Shown: positions 35,015 through 46,080 of the stretch, in pieces
Numbering within the stretch: the first letter of the stretch is position 1
Layout: each line of letters begins with the position of its first letter
Source: Membranipora membranacea
Lineage: Eukaryota; Bryozoa; Gymnolaemata; Cheilostomatida; Membraniporidae
Direction: 5' to 3'
DNA length: 64,000 nt
Assembly (NCBI GenBank): GCA_914767715.1
Contig: OU612072.1
Coordinates: forward strand, 10,790,001-10,854,000
The notes under the pieces: model-generated
Databases searched by the model: none
What the model saw: the letters and a program-made list of their open reading frames with translations, nothing else
What the model was told of the DNA's origin: nothing
Made by a program: the position numbers and the translations under genes

Positions 35015-35919
35015 TGTGTTAGCTGTATTCTCAGAGATTGTTTCCCAAAAAAAAAAAAAAAAAAGTTTATCGGAGTCGTCCCATTATTTCATTATTATCA
35101 CACATATTTTATTCGTATTACATACTATTAAAACAAAACAGAAATAAAAAAGTCATCCAATCAAATAACACTATATATTTTGGTGCCTGATTCGATTCGC
35201 GATATACCCAGATCCATCTATATTAGCGAGGCAAATGAAACATTACTCACCTGATGGTTACCATTTGGACAGATATGGGTGCTGACCTCACTCTTTTTTA
35301 ACAACACACCGCATGATACACATTGGATCTTGTGTAGATTGCTGTGAGGACTCAAAGAAGATTTGTGTTTGTAGCTCTTATCACATTGCTGACAGAAATA
35401 TAGACCACTACGTAAAATAAATGAATAAATGAAAAAATGAATTTGTTATTTATTCACTATTTTGTAACATGTGTATTTTTATGCACAAATAGCATTTAGA
35501 CTAAAAAGATTTGCCCATGAATGTTATTCTTTGTAATTTTTTGTTAATCAATCGTAAATTCATATTTCATTGTTGTTAAATTATCCCACAGCTGGTAATA
35601 GCAGTACATCACATCTTCTTCATTCATTTCTACACTATAATGTTTATACATTTATTGCAAAATAGTTCATTGTAAAATAGTGATCTTTATTGGGATTATA
35701 CAGTCTATATATACTTCATCAATCTTATTACTGCATAATGTCAAACCACATCGATAAAATTCATCTAATTCATAATATTTTACAGTAGAAGATAGGTGAA
35801 CTGCTTGAAACCTTCAGCCAACAGAACATCTTAATTGTACATGATCATTCAAAATTCTTCAAAAATGAGATACCTCAATCATACAATAGGCAACAAAAAG
35901 TAAGATATTACATCTATAA
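35015..35919. other. Mostly noncoding spacer with one zinc-finger exon
   Basis: A homopolymer of 18 A (plus strand) at about 35048-35065 is a T tract on the minus strand upstream of a possible acceptor. 35410-35919 is very AT-rich with no coding content seen. Confidence 0.5.
35251..35407 (-). CDS. Candidate zinc-finger exon upstream of the polymerase
   Basis: The minus strand reads open from an ACGTAG acceptor (exon edge 35407) to CATCAG-GTGAGT, a near-perfect donor at 35250. It encodes a C2H2-type pattern (FCQQCDKSYKHKSSLSPHSN with a following His) and a second Cys-x2-Cys (IQCVSCG) with later His and Cys. A phase-compatible acceptor, CTCTGAG, follows a long T tract just upstream of the polymerase N-terminus (about 35035), giving a ~215-bp intron. 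If spliced, the polymerase would gain an N-terminal zinc-finger module. Not proven; the alternative is an independent relic. Confidence 0.45.
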
Positions 35920-36360
35920 CTATTTTCCATTAGGCCTAAAGCCTGAACAATTTTATGAAGTACTATCCATAGTGGCAATGCACAAACATACATTTGGAGC
36001 ACAAATTTTTTCACATATGAGTTGCGCAATGCGATCACCTGGATTTACAACAAATGTTTTGTCATCAAGATTCATCATCATGACTTTAACTTCACCAGGG
36101 TAGCCTGCTTCAATTATACCAGTTGGAATTATAACTTTATGTTTCATGGTCAAACCAGACCTTGTTGTTATATGTCCGTATGTTCCATTTGGTGGTTTTA
36201 TAATCAGATATGTGCTTATAGTATAGTATAGTTATAGTACTTCAAGTTGCATAGGATTAATAAAGACTGTTTCGGCACTATGAAGATCGAGTCCAACAGA
36301 ATTTACACAACCACGGCTAGGGAGCCTTGCATTAGCTGATACTAGCTTACATTGGAGCAT
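35920..36360 (-). pseudogene. dUTPase (trimeric type), two in-frame stops
   Basis: 146 codons from an ATG (36360) to a TAG (35920-35922), the usual length for trimeric dUTP pyrophosphatases. All five family motifs can be found in one frame: LDLHSAE (I), GTYGHITTRSGL (II), GIIEAGYPGEV (III), NPGDRIAQLI (IV), and an eroded GF-x2-NGK version of motif V at the end. Two TAA codons interrupt the frame, one between motifs I and II, one just before motif V. The enzyme hydrolyses dUTP to dUMP and keeps uracil out of DNA. It is not part of the Polinton core set. It lies between the polymerase and the apparently spliced gene, on the same strand. Confidence 0.9.
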
Positions 36361-36587
36361 AAGATAAATGTGAGTGAACTATAGAAATATATTGACTTAT
36401 AACGTGTTCATAACACAATATGGGTTTTAACGTTTTGATTTTCTTTGTATTGTTATATGACATAGTTGTATATATATATATATTTATATAAATCACATAA
36501 TAGGAATGAAATTTATAAAATTATGGTCAAATCTTAACAAATATTAAAGGACAGTAAACTCATAATAAAAAAGAACTAATAGTATCA
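36361..36587. other. AT-rich intergenic spacer
   Basis: Contains a TA-repeat stretch near 36470-36490 and no coding sequence. Confidence 0.5.
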
Positions 36588-38240
36588 TCAAAATTTAATA
36601 AAATGAGCAAATCTCAGCTCAGGCTTCTGCACAGATTGCTTTGTTAGCCTAGAGCTGAGTTTCAATTCTTCCACGGTCAATGAAACAACATGTTGCTTCT
36701 GTTTCAAGTTGGGTTTAATAGCACCCACTTTAATAATTACCGATATTTTAATTTTTTTATTAATGATGTCTGTTAGAGGAAACAGTTTTTCCTCTCCATC
36801 AAGCTCTACCAACACACACTTCTCACCAGTGTCGTTGGGGTATACCTTAAGGAAAGGAAAAAAAGTTTCCCCATTTGTTAATGCCCTCCCTATCTCCATA
36901 TATTGCAACCTTCACCGGCACTTCACTGCAAACATTCACAGCTTTTGTCAACTCTCCACAGAGAGTATCTAAAAACTGCCAATGCTTGCATTGGAGTTTG
37001 GTGAACTTCCCGTGATCCGATGATGTGGGTTTCAGCGGGTTGGGGTAGATTTTGATTTCCCCCTCCCACACAACGGAATTCACATAAACTCTAGCATCTT
37101 TATCATAGAAAATGTGAAAAGCCCCATCTTCAGCTTACCCCTGCTTATTTCTTTATCAACGCTCTGTATCTCAATCTCTTCTACATCATCTATATCCGCT
37201 TCATACTCCCTGCTAAAAAAACAAAATGGAAATATATTAATAACCTTATAACTAAAATTATCTATTTCATCTTTTAATTTTTTTTTTTTTCAAAATATGT
37301 AATTATAATCGTACAAAAATTATAAAGTCATCACAAGTTGACAGTACAGGGATTTGTGGTTCTAAATATCATTCACTTAAAATGGAGTTTGTTGCTAAAT
37401 CATATATCCTTTCAAAAAAAAAAAAATTAACACCAACAATTTCAATAATAAATATTTTAAAAAATAAAAAAAACATTTACCTGGAAGAAGCAATGGTACC
37501 AGCTGGTACATCTCCTTCAGGGGGAGTAGTATCCACTACCACAGCTGGTGGGGGTGGCATCAGCTCAGCATCCGCAGACTCTTGCCGGATAGCAGCTTCT
37601 ATCCGCCTCTTCTGCTCAACACTAGAGCTAACAACATAAAAAAATTCAACGTTTTAAAATCAATAATAACATAACTATTAAACTTCATTTATAAAAGTTG
37701 AATATATAGTAACTACAAACCTATAACAGTGTATAATGCTTCACAAGTCTCAAAACACCAAGGGTGACCAAGGGTTGACTGTGCTCAAACATTTACACAT
37801 GATGTTACATTGCAAATATGTAAACAAGCTTTTTAAAACTCAAAATTATCTAAAATGATAGTACCAACCATCAATAAAATATAAATGAGATGACAAGTAA
37901 TTGTTACCACAGCATTAATTTTATTTACCTCAAGGGTATCTACACAGTCTTGGCCTTTGGCTTCCTCTTTTTGGTTGGAGGCTAACTTTTCTTTGGTTCA
38001 TTTTCTGCCTTTCGCTTACTCGCCTGGCTCTCTACGCTAAGTCTAAAATAAAATTGTCGAAATTAATCAATAATTCAAAGTTAACAACTAAAAGGTATAA
38101 ATACAGTGTACAAAAAAAAATTTTCCCTTCACAGTAACCAAAATTGTCAATATCCATAAAAACTGATAGGTTATTCAAGATAATATTGTTATTTGTATAA
38201 TTAAATATAAAAATACTTACTCTCTAGCTGACATACTCAT
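36588..38240 (-). pseudogene. Apparently spliced multi-exon gene of the Polinton, function unknown
   Basis: Four phase-compatible minus-strand exons with GT-AG borders: 38221-38240 (starts MSMSAR; donor GAGA-GTAAGT), 37929-38042, 37481 to 37621 or 37627, and a last exon from 37212 to 36588. Exon two carries a basic, nuclear-localisation-like stretch (PPTKKRKPKAK). Exon three is charged then proline-rich (AELMPPPPAVVVDTTPPEG). The last exon begins acidic (IDDVEEIEIQSVDKEI) and includes VVWEGEIKIYPNPLKP and KLFPLTDIINKKIKISVIIK. Two in-frame TAGs in exon two and frame changes near 37115 and 36860-36900 break it. A nuclear DNA- or chromatin-linked role is only a guess. No family recognised. Confidence 0.55.
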
Positions 38241-39641
38241 TGCTGTTACAATTTATTTCTCTCGATTTATTACTGATTGCTGTTAGAGAATTTTCAAGAT
38301 TTATTTGCAATCTTTTCTCGACTACTCAGCAAGTAATGATCATATTTACCAAAAACACAGTATTTATACATGAAAAGCTTAGCCTCTTTACATCTTTCCG
38401 TAAACCAAATTCATACTAACATCGAAAAAAATGATGAATATATCATACAATCACCCCTTGTTTCCATAAAATATTTAGAAATTTAGGGTAATTTATATAG
38501 TTATATAGTACACATAACACAGTTTCTAAACAAAAAATAATGAGGGTGTACACAAAAAATTCACCTCCGCCCCTCAATAGAGTTAAATCTTAACAATGCT
38601 CAAGCTACCACTAACCACACCTCTACCATCTTAACCTAAGCAGTCTATTTTTGTTTGGTGTAAATAAATTTATAACCCGGTAGGGTGTCAATCACCCCTA
38701 CCCCAACTTATCTGTTCCAAAGATCAATTAAGATCGGTTTTGCTAACCACGCCCTATCAGTTAGAAAGCATTATCACTATAGATACTAAATATTATTGTT
38801 ACCACCCACCCACCCTTACTTACCATACCCGACCCGTAAATCTCATAATTTGGGTGACAACTGAGGTTTTAAGCTGTGTTCAGGTAAAATTTCAGGGTGG
38901 GGAGTTCACCGCCCCGTATGAGATAGCAAGTCAAAGGCTCTAATGATGAGTCAGGTTTTCTAATACTATCTTGTTTTCAATTAATGACATAATACATTAT
39001 AAAGGCTGACTTATATCATTTGTAGTCACTCCATCATAATGTACCAGCATAATTGGATGCTTGAGATAAACCTTCTATAGCATCTACTTTATTGAACATT
39101 TGAGTATGTACATGCTTTCTCATGAACTCTTACATAACAAACCCAAAACTTGGTCAGTAATTGTATACCTTGTATTATGATAATAAAACTAAGCTTGATG
39201 AATTCACGTTGAGAAAAACGTGTTGAGCCCTCACCCTCTAGATATTCACTAGTATCAGGATGGCCCAAGGTTCATTTCCAAAAATTCTTATAAACCCATT
39301 AGCCATCCTTGATTCCATATTCTCATTATATGTAATATACAAAACAATATCAATCACAAATAAGATGCTTACTATGAGTAGGTATATTAAAAATGGTTTT
39401 CTTTAAATTTAGCCATTATAGAAGTTGGGTTCTGAGTATTTATTATCACTGACTCTGCTAATCCAAAATCATTTTCATCTATTTTCTTCTGTTGTAGGAG
39501 ATAACTGTTGAGGCCTTGCTGCATCAGGTTGCTGCTTATCATCCATCTGTACCGCTATCAATCTACAAAAATTTAAAAAGTAATTATCACTCATAACATT
39601 ACTAGCTATACGCTATAAGGCTAGCATATAACCTCTCAACA
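38241..39641. promoter_or_regulatory. Divergent intergenic region between the two transcription blocks
   Basis: Separates the minus-strand block (start 38240) from the plus-strand genes (start 39642), so it should hold divergent promoters. AT-rich with a run of CACC repeats near 38806. CGCTATAAGG at 39611-39620 is a TATA-like sequence 22 bases before the plus-strand ATG. A short minus-strand open stretch near 39480-39560 (starting MDDKQQPDAARPQQL) follows an acceptor-like TTTTTGTAG but cannot be tied to a gene. Confidence 0.4.
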
Positions 39642-39959
39642 ATGGATTCCACAAAAATATTTCAAGATGCTGCCGCAATTATTGATCCCAAGCAACCAAA
39701 TTGGTTTGATAAGGCTGAAATAATAATAACTCGGCTTTTTGATGGCGAGATATCCGCTGGACGCCTTCGTGTTTTCCACCTACTATTAATATCACTCAAA
39801 GAAAAACATGGCGACATCTATAAGACTCAAAATATGGAGAAAAAACTCCTCCGCATACTTCAGAAAATAATTAAAACAGAGTTCAAAAAATCATTTCAAA
39901 CAAGGGCTAGAGAAGTCATCGCCCAGATCCTTCAGTTGGCAGTAAACCAGCTTATTTAA
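39642..39959 (+). CDS. Small intact helical protein of the Polinton, function unknown
   Basis: 105 codons from an ATG with no break. Predicted almost wholly helical and basic, with an early FDKAEIIITRLFDGEISAGR, a Lys-rich middle and a hydrophobic end (VIAQILQLAVNQLI). There is no signal peptide or membrane segment. It lies on the strand opposite the core block, next to the right terminal repeat, and 45 bp upstream of the membrane-protein gene, probably co-transcribed. The intact frame is notable in an element where most genes are broken. It is not recognised as any standard Polinton gene. Confidence 0.6.
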   Translation: MDSTKIFQDAAAIIDPKQPNWFDKAEIIITRLFDGEISAGRLRVFHLLLISLKEKHGDIYKTQNMEKKLLRILQKIIKTEFKKSFQTRAREVIAQILQLAVNQLI

Positions 39960-40004
39960 TTTATCTTTGTATGATTTTAGCTTTAAAAAGCTTGTGGATT
40001 AGCT

Positions 40005-40560
40005 ATGACTGAACAATCAGACACGACGAGTACAGAACACCATTATATTGAGCCCATGCCTCAATTATTAACAAACCGTACACGAGCAAGGACATACACA
40101 GTTAACCCCATCGATAGAAAAAGCACTCGGACTCACTCAATATTCATTATTATTTGTATTGCAGTAAGTTATTCGTTTGCATGCATGATATTTTTGATTC
40201 ATTATGGTGTTGTCATCAATGGAATGCTTCATAAAATTGATTTAACCGACAAATCTGATGCTAACTATCTCCCAAATAAATCCAACATTTGTTTGTCCTC
40301 ATTTCGTAGACAAACGTTTTTGGTTGAAAGCTGGCAACAAAACGGGACAAGAGAATTTTTTCATCAATGTAGCTATCAATTCCCAATCGGTAATTCAGAG
40401 CAACACTACTGCACCCTCAAGACCTATTTATGATTTAAGATTTTTTGTGGCTGATACCAAGTCTTTCTATCCTACAGTAAGGGGTTTTTCTGTCAATGAA
40501 CGACAGGCTCGATCCATACAGAAATTACTCAAGAATTTGTTATCCGACCTTGAAAACTAG
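40005..40560 (+). pseudogene. Single-pass (type II) membrane protein of the Polinton, one frameshift
   Basis: Begins at an ATG (40005) with about 45 polar, Arg-rich residues, then a hydrophobic span HSIFIIICIAVSYSFACMIF, then an outer part. The first frame stops at 40433. A better coding continuation lies in another frame, entering near 40260 and running to a TAG at 40558-40560. It has an NKTG and an NTT sequon and ends QARSIQKLLKNLLSDLEN. A single frameshift near 40260-40290 explains this. The topology inferred is inside N-terminus, outside glycosylated C-terminus. No family recognised. Confidence 0.55.
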
Positions 40561-40648
40561 GTTTTCTCAATTTTATAGTGCCACTGAGCTAGTACCTATA
40601 CAATATTCATTTGATTATACAACCTCATAAACATCACACTTATTGAAT

Positions 40649-40654
40649 AATAAA
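40649..40654 (+). terminator. Candidate polyadenylation signal for the plus-strand genes
   Basis: AATAAA about 90 bases after the membrane-protein stop codon and before the right terminal repeat. Confidence 0.35.
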
Positions 40655-40660
40655 CAGCTG

Positions 40661-40919
40661 TCATAATGTTATCTTTAGATTTATGTACTCAAAATCTTAC
40701 TTATAGCCTCTAGCCAAAGTTCAATGATTAAATGATGGTAACCTTGTATTGTTATCGCTTATAATAGGTTAGCCTGTATGAAAATAGAAATAAACACGAG
40801 TTTCGGGTACTTTATGATTTAAAATATAAACATAGAGCATTATAGCCATACAATCAAATTTACAATTCATCGAAGGTAATTCTAGTGCCTTACGCTAACC
40901 GCAACATTTTCATCGAGCT
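40661..40919. other. Noncoding DNA between the plus-strand genes and the right repeat
   Basis: AT-rich, with no coding content seen. Confidence 0.5.
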
Positions 40920-42109
40920 AATGCTAACGGGTGTGCGCTAGGCTAAATGCTAAAAAGGAAAGACAACTGAAATACTAATGCTAATATTTGAAAACAGGCT
41001 CATTATACTACTTATGTCTATCAAACTTAACTCTCTCCATTAGATTGAAAGGTTTATTACTTTAAACGGTGTTGCCACTAGTTTTAGTCTAACAATTTAA
41101 TACTATCTGTACTAGTGCCAACACCTACTAGGGAACTACCATCCAAGAGTGAGAGAGAAAAATGCCAAAATTGCTTCCTGTACACCATATAACTGAGATG
41201 GCAGAGAATGATATAGTATAACATCAAGAGCTCCTTCGTAGACAGGTAATGAATATATACCAAGCTTACAATAGTTGATTTACCTTTGCCTCCCTCAGCC
41301 CACATACCATAACATTCAGATCTAACTCCATGCTCAGAGCATCTTTGGCTAACAAATAGAAATAGCATATAATCTCAATAATCACAAGGAGTGTAGTTTA
41401 GACTATGCCAAAAATCAGTACTCATACTACTTGCTGTGACAACAAGTTTGAGTTTTTTAGCATCAGTCAGCATATTTTCAGTATTCAGGGGTTCTGTGGA
41501 AAATATGGCCTCATTCAAATATCACTTCTCTCCACTTAGGCATGTGGGACAATTGATACAGAGTAATTCCTCGCTCAACTGGTGAGCGATGTTGTACATT
41601 TTTATTAGTAGCAAAATTTTCTGATAATTCTGCTAGCATAGTTTCGCTGATGTATTCTATTTATGCAGTGGCTGCCAATATTAACAGATTGGACAAAATA
41701 TAACATAGGGTATGGTACAACACAGAAGAGTTGAACATAAGTATTTTGTAGGGTCATCATACTCATTACTAAGAGTTTTCTGTGCTTACAAAAATTGTAA
41801 GCGGAGAATTCGAATGGAATGCTTTCGATTTCCATCATGACGAAAAGAAAAGATTTGCCCCGGCAGGGATTTGAACCTGGTCCTCCCGCGTTATAGACTT
41901 TGATGCCACCTTGCCAATTATATAATATTGTCTAGAACTTTAAAGGCTTATACTATAAACATACAATAGCAATAATGAATGTAATTTATTTAGCTGGCAG
42001 GGTTAATTACACAATTATGGTTGCTGGTTGGGTAATGATATATGGGTCAGTTTTGAACAATTCTAGAATTGTACAGAATTTTCCAACCATTCTTGGGTAT
42101 GAAACGCAG
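40920..42109 (-). repeat. Right terminal inverted repeat of the Polinton
   Basis: Reverse complement of 21354-22726. Inner edge AATGCTAACGGGTGTGCGC; outer edge GGTATGAAACGCAG. It contains the inverted tRNA-like segment (about 41855-41925), the CTCAACTGGTGAGCGATG palindrome and a 94-codon minus-strand frame (41084-41368). It lacks the SINE-like insertion of the left copy. Confidence 0.92.
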
Positions 42110-42516
42110 TGTGCATGATCTTGAGGAAAGTAATTTCAACGAAAATCGGTTGTGAGACAGTCCTATTCATCCATCGTCCACCCACGCTGCATTTTTCTAT
42201 AGTTTATATCTGGCTGAATATGTTTACATTAAACTGAGCAGTCAACGGCAAAGGGCCAAATAACAATACTGAAACTGCAGTGGGAACTGAAGAGGGGATG
42301 TATTGATGCATTCCGACAACAATACCCTAGAATTTGATATCATTAACTAATGATCCATTTACATGCACCAGTACAGTTTTTGTCACTGGTCACCAGCTTT
42401 TGTAGCAGGTAAGTGTGAATGGGTCGCTTGAGAACCATGACCTGTATTTCTAACTGATTTTATCACTCTGTAGTGCATACTAAGAATGAACCATTTCTAT
42501 TATATTTTTATTGCAG

Positions 42517-44867
42517 AGAGTAATAAGGTGAGTCAGCCACACAAAACACCCGTACCCGTAGCCCGTAGAGAAGAGGGAAGTGGAAAGAGATGGATTTTCA
42601 ATCAGAAAATGTGTGGTGTGTGCGATCACAATAGTTGGATTAGCTGGAGCAGTGATTCACCTGATGATTGGAATCAATAAGCTGTCCTCAGAGCTGGATG
42701 ACTTAAAACTTCCCAAACCTGGTAGGTAAAATAATATCATATCATTGGTTACCTCTGAGCTGATGAGTATGAGAAATGTACTGTAACTTGTTCTCATTTG
42801 ATTGGTTGCCCAGTGAAAACCTTGACATTTCAACCTGAAAAATTGGCAAGTGTGCCTTGAATAGTTCTTTCTTGATGATCATTACTACTGCCAGTTTGTG
42901 AGCCCTTATTTGATATTCCTCCCTTTCTAAGGGCTGCAGACAGACTGTATTGATGAGATGGAACTGAACCAGAAATTGATAGCGATGAAACAAAATTTTG
43001 ATGGAAAAAGTCACAACAGCTCAGTGTTCCTAACAGCAGCTCTCCAGAGGCTAGACCGATCAGTAGCAAGTGATATTTCACAGCTCAACAGATCAGCCAG
43101 AACAGAAGGCATGAATTATCAACAATTTCTAACAATAATTTTTTTTGAGGATACAACAAGTTCATCACTAATTACTCTCCGCTAAAGGTCAAAAGACAAC
43201 TTTTAGTATCAATACAGGCTGTCATTTCAATTGCTTTTTTGAAAAGTCGCCAAGATGCTGAATCAACAAAGATACAATATGTGAACATATTGATACGCAA
43301 TCGTCAATTGATACCTTCTGGTCGTAACTGTAACAAAATTAGTAATAACCAAGCAACTTCAGGCTGCTTGTATTATCTAAATTTGTTGTACCTCTATGAG
43401 AGAAAAACATTTTTCGCTTACAGGAAAGGAGGTCAAGAGTTATGCAGATCTGAAATACGCTGACCTACAGCACTTCTGCATGAATGTAAGTACCCATCTA
43501 TCAACAGAAGAACTAGTCATCAGATGTTTTGAGAGGATATCACCAATTTATCTAGCCCTAAACATGAACAACTTTATCTACTTTATCTACTAAAACTTTA
43601 AGAACTCAACAACGCTCATAGTAATAAAGCAAGATAAATAATTCAATAGCATGGATGATTTTTCAGTGGGCATCCAATAAAAACATTGATGAATTAATTT
43701 TAATTCACAACAATTACATGGCATGTTGATCAGAAGCGACCGGTTCCAGGGTATATGTCTTGCTACAAAGCGCATATTCTGGGATCTGGCCAAGGTGAAG
43801 GCAGAGAAATGGATAAAGCTTCAAATTAGAAGTTATCCTTATGGATCAGACTATGCAGTAGAAAAGGATTGCAATTGCTGCATCGTTATGTCCTTTTGCT
43901 GTGCAAAAATTAAGTAAGAAGCTGAACACCCTAGCAGAAAAGACCTCTTTTACTCATAATTTCGCATGTTTATGGAGTTACCCCTCACTATTGAGGAAGG
44001 GGGCAACTTCATTCAGACATCTTATCTCATTTACTCATCTACTTTTTACATAGCCTCACTTCCACTTCCAGAGAGCTGACTATAAAACTCCACTTGAATA
44101 CATTGAACCCAAATCTGGATTATTTCCATTATTCAGGCTCTGGGTGCAGTTCCGCATCCCCTTGCAGCACTTCGGATTTGGACACAGATGACATAATGAA
44201 TTTCTTGCAGTGTTCAGAGGGCTTTTATAAGACTGAAGGTTACCCTGTCACAAACTACACCTCAAACCAACTGCACACTTGGTCATTTTACCTGAATAAT
44301 CGTTACAGTGAGATGCAGATTACACTTCTGGAGTTCATGGTAAGTTAGAAATTCTGCAGAAAACTTAAGGTGAAAGATTGCAAGCACTTCAATGTTACAA
44401 TTATAACATTGATCATTCATTACTGCCGATAATAAGGAAGAGTGACATGTTGATACACCTGTCAATAATATTGTGGGAAAAAATGTCTCTTGTTGTCTGC
44501 AGTTTAAGGAGGAGCAAGTCCTTTTTTAGTAAGTTTTACTTGACACAAGAAAGCATAAAAGAAGATATTTCTTGAAGAATGACTACCAACAAGAAGCCTG
44601 CAATCACGACTGTATGTTGTATTTTTGTACCAGCAACTTTCTTTCGTTTTGTATCAGCGTCTCATTTCATTTTGATAGCTGGAAAACTATAGCCGTTTCG
44701 GTTTTGACTACTTGCAAGTAAACCAGTTTCCTAGACCATGTGGTACAAAGCCGACCAATCAAACTCTGACTTATGATATCACGAATATCATTGCGGTTAC
44801 AATGACCCTCAAGACAGATTCCACTGATAATGGAAAAGGATTTAAATTACATTTCAAGTTTGCCTAA
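42517..44867 (+). pseudogene. Host type II membrane protein with C-terminal CUB domain (spliced)
   Basis: Exons follow strong acceptors. The exon from 42517 (TTTTTATTGCAG) holds a polar part, then in another frame a membrane span CVVCAITIVGLAGAVIHLMI and donor at 42721. The exon from 42932 is a helical stalk. Exon 43424-43485 (donor GTAAGT) is short. Exon ~44072-44339 has Cys-rich sequence and begins the CUB fold (LHTWSFYLNNRYSEMQITLL). Exon 44679-44867 completes it (YSRFGFDYLQV, CGTKPTN, TDSTDNGKGFKLHFKF) and stops. Most junction phases agree; an exon near 43740-43800 is likely but its frame is unclear. CUB domains bind proteins or sugars outside cells. A frameshift in the first exon suggests a pseudogene or a sequencing error. 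The start may be the exon at 20832. Confidence 0.62.
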
Positions 44868-45689
44868 AATTTGATTTGATTGCTCTCAGTGTGTCCTGAT
44901 GCAATGGTTTCTATCTTTCTGGGTTATAATTTTTGAACAAACGTCGCTATCCATCTGCGGCACATTATCGCTGGAGAATTTTTCAATTTGTCATTCTTAG
45001 GAGCTCTTCTAGGGCTAGAATGGATTTGTTAGTGGGAGTACAAAGCATAGTCAACTAAAAAAAAATATTATCAATATTTATGCATATTATTTTCATCTGT
45101 TATCAAACTACACCATTACAAGCTGATCCTGAGCATTGTGATGTTTCCGACAGCTCATTATTTGCATTGCGCAATTTTCGTATACCCGGTTTTCTTTCAC
45201 AACAAATTTTATAGCCCCATAAACAGTTGGTGAGAAAAAACTACCAGTTGCACTGAAACCAATCTATACTATTTTACTATGACAAGCCCATGTAGTGTGT
45301 CAAAATGCACAGTACGAGTTCATCTTCATACCATGATTTAATACTGTGAATGTGTATTTATACTGTTATACTGATTATATTTCTTCTTCTCATATTATGA
45401 TAGACCATAAGGCAGATATAAACATAATCCACAAAACTTCCGTTTTGTGTTTATGATAAACACATGTTTATATAAAATAAAAGAAACCCATATCCAGTGC
45501 CTCATAACACTTTTTTCAAAAAAGGTTTTTTTGGTAAATAGAAGAACTGGCTGAATCAAAGTCCTGTCTTCAACCACATATGTATAGTAAATCCAGTTGC
45601 GCATGTGCATGCAACATCTTTCACACGTTTTTTGCCTTATATTTGCCATAAAAACTTGTAAAAAAGAAAAATTAAACAAAATAACACTT
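44868..45689. other. No supported gene
   Basis: 3' flank of the CUB gene; several AATAAA/ATTAAA-type motifs but no coding content. Confidence 0.5.
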
Positions 45690-46080
45690 TACCCATTCAT
45701 GCTCAAGTCAATTATACATTAAATACAATTATAGATTACATAGAATAATATAAGATATACAACAATATATTACATACAATTATATATAACATACTAATAT
45801 ATAATACATACAATTATATGGATATACAATAATATAATATATACAATAATATATCATATTCAATTATATAATATATACAAATATATAATATATTATTATA
45901 TAAAATTTATACCATTATATAATACATGCAATTATGATTTACATACAATCAAATAATATATACAATTATATATGATATACAATTATTCACAATTAAATAT
46001 CATACACAATTATATAATATAAACGATTATATATTACAAACAATTATATATCATATACAATTATAAATTAAGTATTTTAT
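45690..46080. repeat. AT-rich satellite-like array (ATACAATTATATAAT-type units)
   Basis: Nearly 400 bp of irregular tandem units of 15-20 bp built from TATACAATTATATAAT and variants. G and C are almost absent. Confidence 0.9.

Larger units (their letters stand above)
21354..42109. mobile_element. Maverick/Polinton (adintovirus-like) element, degraded
   Basis: A 20.8-kb unit bounded by inverted repeats (21354-22726 and 40920-42109) carries the Polinton core: protein-primed PolB, packaging ATPase, chromodomain integrase, penton-like and double-jelly-roll capsid proteins, a pVI/pX-like protein and an adenain-like protease, all on the minus strand. Extra cargo is a dUTPase, an apparently spliced gene and two plus-strand genes. 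Outer ends read CTGCGTTTCATACC and GGTATGAAACGCAG. The flanking TATGCG and TGTGCA agree at 4 of 6 positions, a possible eroded 6-bp target duplication. Most genes are broken, so the element is not autonomous now. Polintons are double-stranded DNA transposons related to adenovirus-like viruses. Confidence 0.93.

Noticed and set aside
21348-42115. Exact 6-bp target-site duplication
   Set aside because: Flanks TATGCG and TGTGCA agree at only four positions; reported as possible but not claimed.
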